DNA of 64,000 nucleotides from Tanypteryx hageni (Eukaryota; Arthropoda; Insecta; Odonata; Petaluridae), in NCBI GenBank assembly GCA_028673005.1, contig CM054112.1, positions 25,905,624 through 25,969,623 on the forward strand, given 5' to 3'. Shown in pieces: positions 26,201 through 38,200 of this stretch (its first letter is position 1; each line of letters opens with the position of its first letter). A program made the translations under genes and the position numbers. The notes beneath the pieces are model-generated. The model was not told where the DNA came from. It saw only the letters and a program-made list of their open reading frames with translations, and made no database searches.

Positions 26201-29200
26201 ACGCAGGGCGATTTTTTGAGCAGTTTTTTTGGAAAAAAGTGCGTAAAATATGATAAATGAAATATTAGTGTTCCTCATTAAAATTTATCGCCCAATCGTG
26301 ATTTTGAACGTCATCCGTCAACTATAACTTCCACTTTATATAAGCACTTAAATAAACGTATACTCGTATCTCGTTAAATGGCATCCGTCAAACAATTAAA
26401 TGCCGTATTGTTCTCTCCCTAACTCTTATATGGTCTTTAATTTATTCGGATGGAGGACGAAATTTACCACAAATAAGTCCGCGAGACCACAAAATTACGA
26501 CTTGTAGTTTCGGAGATAAAAATGCCATAAAATTCCACGTATAATATCACATATTTTGTTTACATCAATCGTTACGATAATTCCATCGGCAAACAACAAC
26601 TTAAGATCCATATTTTTCTCTCCCAGGCTCTTACATGATATGTTAGGTATCGATTAAAAAATTTATTCGGATAGAGGGCATCATTTACTACAATAAGGCC
26701 TTGGGCCACATAATTACGGCTTATAGTTTCAGAGATAATAATTCAAGAACCGCGGAATCTTTCGATATCGTTTTATACGCGTTTCCCATAAAGAACGCCT
26801 TTGAAATCTTTGTGTATTCCATTCTTGTCTTTTCATCACAACAGTTATCACAGCATCTCTCCGCCCTGAGGTCGAAATTGTAACGATAAACTTCTTAGCG
26901 TAATATTCTCTTTAATAATTTCTTTTTATCAACTATAACGTCGATTTAATTATGAAATACTAATAGTTCGAAAATTTGGCAGTAGGAAGACTGACAGTGC
27001 CGGAGGGTGGAGAGGAGGGAAACATTTAGGTGGTGTACTGTATGCTGAAATTAGCAACAATGCGATTTCCTTTGACGACGAAAGATTAACCCGAAAAATA
27101 CGCGGAATTGTCGTGTTCAAAACGAATCTGTGGACCGATTCGACGCGTATTTAAAAATCGAGGATAGGAAACTGAATTTTCATTATTTTAGGCGTTGTTT
27201 GGTACAAATCCCACATTCGTACGATGATTCTCAGTAATTTTAAAATGTGATTGAAAGTTATGCGATGTAGCGTCGTGGACAGCGTTACGCATGATGATCA
27301 ACATTACGTTTATAGTGCTTTTTGGCATTATCGCAGTGTTGCTGTCGATCTTCACCTATCTGTCATTAACTGGGGCAACATTTTATCTTTTTGGCCTTTG
27401 GCAGCAGATTTTAACACAAATAACCTGGTAAAATATATTTGGGTGAAATGTCTTGTGGGCTAAAGACTTTGGATGAAACATTAAACACCACTGTGCATAT
27501 TCTACCTGCAAGACAGGTTAATTTTAGGTGGTTTTTCAAAAGAAAAGTGCTTCTTATAGGCTAGCAAATATGATAAGTAATTATGAAGGAAGAAAAGGGA
27601 AAATATTAATCTAAGTCAACTGAATATATAGATAGCACAGGAATTGTAAAAGGATTCCATGGATGACAAGAAGTAAATAGTAAATTTAAAGAAAATAGAG
27701 CAAGCAAAAGGATAATAATAGCTAAGTTCATAAAGATTAGCAGAGGACATCACAAGCTAGATGATGCCATTTTAAATTTAACAATTACTGTTGTGAATTT
27801 CCCATTTATTTTTTATGATTTTTGTCTCATTCCTAGCATGCAGTAAATTTAAAAAAATTCCAATTTTCATTGTGAACTGTTTCAAATTAATAGTTCTACT
27901 TCAGTGGAAATATAATTATTAATTTTTTCCCTGTAATAACTTATCTAAATTATTATACTATCATTCGTCATCATAGATAATCTGTTGATAGTTATTGATT
28001 GTTATTGGTTGAATCTCGTTCCTCACCTACTCCTGCTTTCCTCAGTCTTCTTAATTTCTCAGTAGCTCTTTCTGTCTTTCAAGTCTTCTATCTGCTGAAT
28101 CCTTTTCCCTCTTCTTTCTCCTTACCATTCCAGTTTTCCTTTTAACACATCTTTAATCATTTTATCTCAGTCTCCTCAGTTAAAGCCCAATCCAGTTTGC
28201 CTTCCTCTTTCTTATAGTCCGCAAAATCATTTGTTCTTCTCCTATTCTGGGAGTGCCGGTGGTGTAGTGGTTAGGATGCTGGCTGCTCCTCGCCTGCTGC
28301 TCAAAGGGCAGAAAGCACGAATCCTGCAAAAGGATTTTTTTCCAAGGTCGCCCGGCCACCAGTTTGTGTGGTCTGAGGAGACCTCACAAAGTCAGCGTTC
28401 TGTCCTTCAGAAGGGGCATTAAGCCATTGGCCCCCTTGGTGCTCTTTGTTAAGAGTAAGATAATGCCGGCACTGGGTTTCCCTCCTCCCTTGTGAATGTG
28501 TTCGTGTGGAAGGAGCTATGGCTATAATAATCCAAGAGGTTGATTAGCCAAAAATACACACACACACTTCTCCTATTCTTCTTAGTATTTCCTTGTTTTT
28601 CATCCTATCTGTACATTTTATCTTCTGTGTTCTTCTCCATATCCACATCTCAAAGCTTTCCAAGTATTTTATATCCTAAGGATTCATGCTTCTGCAAAAT
28701 GATACTCCATACATAACATTTTATCAATTTTGATGTATATCTTCCTTCAGTTCTCCTTCAGTGGAAGTTTATCTTTTCAAAAAGGAGCGTTTGCTATTCT
28801 AGTCCTAATATAAAATGATAATGAAATTATTGGTATACATGAGAAATTATATTTTTTAGACCATTTTCTACTAAACACATTTTCCCTAATCTTGTCATTA
28901 ATACTTAAACAATTTCATGCCATAACATTGTATATCCACATTTATATTTTAATTTTGCTAATTGAATTTATTCTAACACTATCATGTCCTCATTGTTTAT
29001 AATACATATAGAATTTTAAGTCGATATTTTCCAGTAACAAACCCTATAAAACATATGTAACTCAAGATAGGGATAGATAGATTATTATAATGTTTGATTA
29101 AGAATATCATTCATTTGAAGTTAAGAATCTCGCTTCAAACTTTCTGAAATCATTTGGCTCTTGAAAGTCATTATATATTGTTTCTTGGTTTATTAATGAA

Positions 29201-32200
29201 TAAATTTTATAAGAACATCTATAAAGTTTCATAGCTCCATTAAGATGAATGGAATAATATATGATATGCTCCCATTTCACAATATTTTGCAAAATATGCT
29301 CTCTATTAGGCATGTAAATTTTGAATCATACTTATGATCAACACATTTAAAAATTGCCAAAACAAAGGGAAAGGGAACTAAGAAATTTGACCTGGACTCC
29401 TAAAGAGTTATAAGAGGCAAATTCTCCCATTCCATTTCTCTTACATTGATTGTACTCATTGCCTCATTGTGAGGCTTTCGAGTACAATAACTGAACCAAG
29501 TCCAGAAACGGCGAACACTGACTGAGCTTCCCCGTCCGATCAAGGTGCCGATCACTCCCTCCGCAGGATGATGCATTGCGTGGCGCTGTATGTAGCCGGT
29601 GATGATGAGACAGGCCGCCTTGCACGCCGCACTCTCATGCGCTACCTCAATCTCTCCCTCGTCCTCGTGCTAAGGTCCATCAGTTCTGCAGTCAAGAGGC
29701 GCTTCCCCACACTTGAGCATGTTGTTGACTCAGGTGAGATGCTGTATTTCATCACTATATTTTTACTAAAATCCTTGAGCTACAAATTCATTAAATTGAT
29801 ATTCATTTTCAACTGTTAATTTAATTTTTAATGTTTCTTGCTCAGAATTATCCAGCCTATTTTTGAAGTAATTAAACGGTTATTCACTGAAATCCTTAGC
29901 AATATAATTTTAAAAAGTCAATTTTTAAGATTATAGTTTTCATTACTAATTTAAACATAGCATAAAAATAAATGAACTAGTATCAAACCTGTCATTAATT
30001 AAATATGTATTTCCTTGTGAAAATATGCTTCCTGCTAATCTTGACACAAATATAGCCAAGTGATTTCAAGCTTTCCAACCGATTTTTCATGCAAGATTTA
30101 ATTTTTTAGGATTCATGACAGAGTTGGAACTGGAGATGTACAGGTCAGTGCCAAATGTTGAGTTCAACACTTACTGGATACCATGCACATGGTTCATAAG
30201 TCTCCTCAAAGAGGCACGCCAAGCTCGCCGTATTACAGATTCTAACGGACTTAAGATCATTATGGAGGTAATAAGAATTGCATGTCTGATTGATATACGT
30301 AATATCTATAAACTTTATTCCATTATTGAAAAATGAATGTAATACTTGGAAATTTCAGGACAAGGACTACTTTAAAATTCCCTAAATATATAATATAGGA
30401 AAAACAATCTATCATCCGGAACAAAAACTATATGTATGTGCCTGTGTTTATATGTATATTTATATTAGCATAGGATTCAAATTGAAAGTTATAATATTAA
30501 TTGAAAAATGTAGGTAAGTCTGAGGTGTTTAATCCATAATTACATTGTAAGGAGTAAATAATAATATGTACACAAGAATGAAACTTCAATATGCACTTAT
30601 TTCTAACCTGTTATCTGTTGGCTGATTATGATATTTTCTTATGCTACTGCTAAAATTAACTAATTTTATTATTTATCATTAGTATTTTAATTTAACCTCA
30701 AATACTGATTATTATAACCTTATCACAAATTACTTATAATGTTTATGATGACTTTTATAGTTCATAAAAATTATGTTACCTCAATTTTTTTAGTATAAAG
30801 CTTTGAATAGATGAGAGGAGGAATGGGCTATTCAAGCTGTAGAGATTAAAATATTTAAATATTTAAATAATACTTTATAAATGAATGTTTCAGATATACC
30901 ATTATTACTGTATTTATCCAAATCCAAGACAACTCTGAATCTAATACACTGTTAAAACAGAAAAGAGATTTTATGACCTAATTACATATGATTACTGTGG
31001 AAATTAAAAATGTTGAAAAACTAGCGTAAATTATTATTGAGTCCCATAATTTTCTTGGGTATCGTCTTTGTATTATATCAGTCATCCTCACACTCTCTGT
31101 ACTCTCTTCACTGCTGTCCTTATTTCTCTTAGCTGTTTGCAGCATATTCTATTGCAGTTATTTCTATGATGTCACAAGAATAAATAAATTTTATTGCATA
31201 TCATACATGAAACTTTCAGGATCCATTTCCAAAACAGGTACCCTGGCAGCATTAAGTGGCAGTTCTTGTTGAAGAGCTAAATTTTCATCCCTGAAGATTC
31301 TCTCTTTGTCACAAGTGAAATGTAAAACAGATATGTTCTCCATGCATTGAAAACAGGAAACATTCATTAACAAATTGCCTTGTAATTTTAACTGCTTCTC
31401 TGATGGGTATTTTACATTGCATGCCATATTTTTATTTTAGTTTTGAAAATTTCACAAAGAGAATTAGAAAAATGGATTCATTTTTGTTTAAACGTTTTAT
31501 TACTAATTATATTTAAACTTTATTCATAGTCCTTTTTGGGGTATGTTAAATACTATAAAATAACAAAACAAGGTGATCTAAACAGAACACTTTGATGCCT
31601 ACTTTCCTACTTAAATTAAATGTGGTCCAGCAATTATGTATATTGGCTTTAATACCTTTAAAATCTCTGCAGATGAGTTGCTCTTTGTGTTCCCATATTT
31701 CATAACTCAGCATTATAAAATATTATGAATGCATTCAAACAGAAAACTAAATTAATCACACTAGACTGTACTGAATCTGAGTCCAATAATAGTTGTTACA
31801 ATAGCAACACTTGTAATGAGTGATAAAAGCTACAAAAATGCCATTATTTACACAAAATTTGAAGAAATACCATCGATAAACAAAATTCGGCAATAAAAAT
31901 TAAAATCGCCATTCCTTTCCTCAGAGAATAGTACAAATTCCACTCTGATATTAAAATTCTAACATATTTTAAAGTGCAAGAAAAAATTATTTTGCAGAAT
32001 TGATTTCAGATTTCCCATGTAAATCAAATGGGAAGGATAGTTCCTGGAATCGAACCTGGGACTTTCAATCATCATAACAAAAACTATTTTTGGGAGCTCA
32101 GCCCCAGTAGCAAGAGATTCCACCAAGTGTCATGAAAATCGGCATATTGATTCAAAAGTTAATGGGGAGGACAGACAGACATAAAGACAAAACTATAAGT

Positions 32201-35200
32201 CTATTTCCATTCTGGAAAGTAGGCTAAAAACAACCAAAACAATATAAAATATCAAAATATAATACAATAACAATGAAAAACTGAAAGGGAGCATAAACAC
32301 AAGTGAAGATGCTAAACATGTTCACTATAAAGCTCAACAAATAACTAACAAAACCTGGTCATGAAAGGGTGCATTTTCGTCTCCTATGGCATCTTGAACA
32401 ACCTGCAAGGACCGGGGTAAAGGCATCTGAAAATACCCTGAGTGTGAACAATCTGGTGGTTTATGGAACACTTGGTGCTATGAAGCATATTGGGAATGAA
32501 AATCAAAGCAGCTAGGCTGTAAACAGTAAACTTTGCCATTAGCTTTGCCAATGATTGTGAGGTTACATTGCAACGCATTTTGAAAAACATGCTTGAAGTA
32601 TTCTAAACTCTGCCTGCTCCAGACTCCTAGTATCCGGAAAGTAAACTACTCGCATGGATTAAGAATACTTGGTTGCATTACGCTTGTAAAGTAAAAAATA
32701 CAGTAGTCTGAGTATACTCAGGCTTATCAAAATTTCCTCCTCTACTTCATCCAATCATACTTAGGTAAATCAGGGAAGCAGTTATAGCAATATAAGAAAA
32801 ATATAATATAGCATAATGATAAAATAAAATACAATTGTAATACTATATCAATGAATACTATTTAATTAAAATAGCTTTTAGATGCAAGGTATAAGCAGCA
32901 AACTTATAGAATATGTCATAAATTGCTTTATGTTTTAGCATGTCTTGAGTCTGTGAATTGTCAATTGCTGTTAATATTTCATTCTTGTATATTTTATTTA
33001 TTTATCCTTCAATTATTACAAACAGGCTGAAAGCCAGGTGGCAACAACTGTTAACAATATACACTTAGTGTAGTATATCATTAATATTACATGCATAATT
33101 TTCATACTGATTATTGTGTAATTATGTAGCCATGCGTGATTCAATATGAATAATATTTTATTTTTTGGCATGACAAATAAAAAGCACTATAGTTGTGCTT
33201 TATGACCATACTTCCTATTGCATAATGATATTTTTTAATGTTCTAATTCATATTCACAGGAGTTCTCAGAATTCCGATCTAAATGTGGGCTGCTCTGGAG
33301 TTATGACTGGGTCAGCATTCCATTAGTGTATACACAGGTAGGAACACATGAATATAAAAATTTTAATGGTATGAATGATGTACTCATTCTTTCCTTAAAT
33401 TAAATTTCAATTAAATCCATTTATTAAAACAAGGCATTACATTCCATCAATTATGATGCCATATGGATAAATATTTTCAATTTCTGAGTTTTTTTCTGTA
33501 TTGTCTTGAAGGATTGTATCTCTTGGCCTTTATATAATTCCTAAGTGTCCATCACTCATTCCAAAATAGAGTTAATGGCCCAAAGTTTTGTTCATGTATA
33601 CATGATTCTAAGGCATGGTTCATGAAATAAAAAATCTTGGAAAAGTAGCTCATTTTATTTAAATTTTATTTATTTTTCCTCCTATTTCATAAGAAAATAG
33701 TATGATTTTTAATTTCTTAGAATTAAAATGAAAAATTTGGATGCATCTATGCAAGTAAATGGAAAAAGTTTTATATTCTTGCAAACGGGACTTAGACCTC
33801 TCCTGAATCAGCCTGAAAATTAGTTTGGAATCCAGAAAGAGAGCAACATTTTTAGCCCTAAACAATAGGATATTTAATGACCATTACCATTTCCTGTGTT
33901 GTTGCCTTTTCCTTATCTCCAGTAGTAAATGTTTTGAAGTCATAACTTCAATTTTTTTGTGAGTAAATATGAAGCTATGCATTTTAATGCAATTTATGAA
34001 TTACTTATTAAAATTTAGGAAATTTTTACTACAGGTGGTTACAATAGCAACTTATTCCTTCTTCATGGCTGCACTTGTGGGACGGCAGTTTGTTGAGGGG
34101 AAGAATAAACCTTATCAAATGGAAGTGGACATTTACATACCTGTCTTTACCATCCTGCAGTTTTTCTTCTTTATGGGACTCTTGAAGGTCACCAGATTTT
34201 TTCTTAAAATGTCTTTGTTTAATGTGAAGTAAATTTCTTAGACTAGATAAGTTTTGCTCATGTAACAAAATAAGCTCAGCCTTATTTGTTCTATTCTTCT
34301 GTGAATATATCATTATAAAGCTGTTACTTTCAAGTGTCATCTGTATCTCTTTTATTGGATACCAATTATCTTAAAATGGGATATTTCGATTTTTAAAAGA
34401 GCTCTCCAATTTAAAACAAAAGTTCCTTTTTCTTTCCAATTCAATTACCTGTCATTAAATATTCTTTGAGGATGTCTATTGAAGTATTTTTTATTTACTT
34501 CTTGTTCATGTAAAATATCAAAAATATATTTAGTAAAAATTCAGAACAAAATTATATCAATACCCTTAAAAATTATACCATCCAAGTACATAGTTACGAT
34601 CTTGAAAAGTACTAAAAATCTTCCTTTCAGGTTGCTGAGCAGCTGATCAATCCATTTGGTGATGATGATGAAGACTTTGAGCTCAACTGGCTGATTGATC
34701 GTCACATCAAGGCACGTAAAGTATTTATTATAATTTTTCCAAGGTTTACATTTATGAAATTTAAAGTTTTGTTTTAATCGGTTTCAAAAGAAAATCTTAT
34801 TTCGGATGTTTATAAAAATTTACTCACTAGCAACAATTTCCTATTTTGACAATAGAAATTTTTAATAGATAAAGAGATTTTTAAGCTGGAAAAGATAAGT
34901 TTTAATTATTTACAAACAGTGCATTTTTCTACTGGAATGCACTGGAATATCATTCCAGAACCTTTATTGTAAAAATATTAAAATGCATAACTTAAAACAA
35001 ATAAAATGATGTTATTCGCAATACAGTATTGTTTAAGTCATATTGTACAATTATACCCATTCTTCCACTGGCAAATTACATTCAGTTCCTATTTTTTCCC
35101 CATTCATCTCTTTCACGTTGTGGCATTTTATTTGTTAGAAAAAGCACTGTTTACTACTAACATTAATTGAAGAATAATAGGATGAAATGATTCATTAGCA

Positions 35201-38200
35201 TTTTTCATTTTGTAGATGAAGTAGTAATAGACAGAGGCTTTTGTATTGGGAAATGGAAATGTGTTTTTAGAAGTGGCAATTCAGAACGAAACTATAAACT
35301 TTTCTCTTTTGAACATAAGTTAAATTTCCCATTTTGCCAAGTTGCTACAACAAATTAAATGTACATTCTCAGGATTTACTGAAATTGATATGCTTAAGTT
35401 TTTTTCAGGCTCTGTAAGAAAATCTCTATATGCTAACTCACTAACATCCCAAACTTATGTCAAATTTTATTTTATTTTTTTCTTCCTGAAGGTCTCATAT
35501 TTGGGTGTTGACACACTCCTCTCCCGAATTCCACCAATAGTGAAGGACATGTACTTCAATGCAGCTGATTTAACATTGCCATATACCAAAGCAGCAGTTG
35601 CTTACAAAAAGAAGACATACCGGGGTTCCGTTCATGATATGATGTGAGTCCTTTTTCTTTAATATTTAATGCCCTCAAAAATCCAGTTAACTGCTTCATA
35701 ATCCATCTAAAATTACCTCAATCAATTTCATTTAAAATTATTATCTAACCATATGGTATAGAGATTTTTAAAATGTCTATGTTAGATCTTATAGTATAAG
35801 TTAGAATAAGCTGTATAAGATGAGATTTTTTAATAAAAGCTCAAGCCTAAGAAATTAAAAACATACTGCTTGATAATAGTAAAAATTTTCACCTGGTTAA
35901 ATTGCCAGTACAGCCATGGCATTTAATATATTAATTTCTTTTTAAAGGATTTTTTCTAAAATTTTGCTCAATAAAGTTTTGCTAACATTTGGGGCTAGCA
36001 TCAATTTGCATGCAAAACAGTTGTTTTCTTGCTCTATTATGCTAAGTTGGTTTTAAAATTACCCAATTACCCTATCAGCAGATAGTTAGGAATATATAAA
36101 TATAAGAGATAATTGACAATAAAGTCTCTGAAGAGGTGTGTAACTAATAATGTAACATCAACCTTCATATTATCTGGTCTTGCAGAGAGATGGATAATTG
36201 CACTGAAAAGAAGCTTATGTAAATGCATCATGAAAATCATGTAGGAAAATATTTAAAGAGGGCTGCATCATATTTAGTTTGGTGTTTGAAAAAAGTAATA
36301 TGAAAATAAAAAAAGATTATTTTATAATCTAGTATTTTAATAACTGATTATTATAATGTTAAAATTGTTGATTATTACAATTGTGTTAAGAAATTGAAGG
36401 GGCTGCACTCCAGATTAATTTATTTAAAATCCTAATACTGTAGCATTAAAGAAAACAAAAGTCATCTATTTTCTATTTAAACAATTTTTCTCAATGAAAA
36501 TTATTATTACACTTATTTACACAGCATTTTATATTATCTAAAACATACTCCGACTCAGTTTTTTTCTGCAGCAAATTTTATAAAGCTGATGGACCTTATC
36601 AATCAGAATTCTTTGTCAGAAACATAGTTTTCTCTTTTTGTAAAATGATCTTTCATAAGAAAAATTGCAGTTGTTTAAGAATCATTTAATCTCATTTCAT
36701 TTTCAATAAATTGATTTACCTACCACTTATAAAATATTTTCAGTGCATATTAACAAGAAGCATGAAAGTTCTTGTGGGAACCAAATGCATGTGATTCACT
36801 TGTTTCAAAAATGGATCACTGTGAGTGACTTGAGCTGACTTAATTTTTAATTTCTCCCTCTTGTAATAGCAATGATTCTACTAATAGAATGCATTAATTA
36901 TGCTAACAGTTTATGATTAGTAATCTTACTAATTTACCAAATAATGTCTTACGCTTTGTCAAAATTTTCAGTCTCTCCTTTACTCATTTTCATCGATCAA
37001 TTCCCACACTTCTTTCCTTTGTGATATATTGCTCCTTCTCAGGAATGATTTTTCCTTTTCCTACTTGATTCTATCAGTTCATGTGATAGCAGTATTGAGT
37101 CATTAATCACCAGCAAGTAATGTTACTTTTGAATGTTAATTCTAAATCACTTGCCAGAGAAGAAAAAAAACATTGAATGAAGAGCATATGAAGAAGGTGA
37201 AGATTTTAACATACTCTCATAGTCTAAAAGGCATTGAAATTAATTTACCTTCAAAGTAAAGTGCATTAATGCCTTAAATGAATGTTTCATTTTATTTAGG
37301 GTACCACAGGAGAAGCAGTCGATGTTTTTGCCAGAGATAATGGAGGAGGAAGAGGAGACAGAGTTGGATATTGAGGGTAGGGTCCACAATCCTCCAAGCA
37401 GGGGCAGTATGTGTTCATATAGTCGCAGTGATATAGCATCTCGCTCACTTCCTCCAGAGAGTCTAACTCCCCTTCATCCGCGAAGGGGGCACACAGAAAA
37501 AAATGGATGCCAAAGGCACTCCCCCCATGGTGCCTCATCTGAGTCGAGAGAGGATGGTGTTGGTCGGTAGGTGAATGCCCGAAACTCTTCACAATTAACT
37601 TCCTTCAGTTGATTCAGCGCTGAAAAAAGCCAGAAGTTGCTCAGCCCTTGATTGCTCATCTGGTATATTTGTGGATCAGGAAAAGTGATTGAGCCAGAGA
37701 CATCATGCAAGCACTGACTGATCAACCGTATCATTTTCATAGTTTTAAAACTAACCATCGGAAATTATGAGACATCGGAGAGAATTAAGTTTTTTGTGCT
37801 GAAAACCCTTTTTTTTAACCAGATTGATGTGAAAAAGATTGCTTTGAATTTAAAGCTACAAGAACATCTGAAACTTTTTGATAAATCTGTGGTTGGTCAT
37901 CTTTTTGAAGTTGTGACATTAATATTATTCATTTGGCTTTTGGACTCAATTTGACAGCCTACAGACTCCCCCCTCTCCCAAAAAATATGCAGTTATTAAT
38001 TTACTCCCAAGAAAATAAAATAATAAATGCTAAGCATAAGAAGATGATGTAACCAACAGATTCTCACTAGTTACACTCACTATTAGTTGTAAAATGAAAA
38101 TTTTTTTATAATAAACTTTCCAATAGAAATCTAACTTAACCTTTAAGATTTAAATCTCTGTCATGGACTCTGGTGGAAGGATTTAACTCTGAGATTGTTC

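Noticed and set aside
31191..31427. 78-codon antisense frame in a bestrophin intron
   Set aside because: No homology recognised, no flanking splice signals of note; treated as chance.
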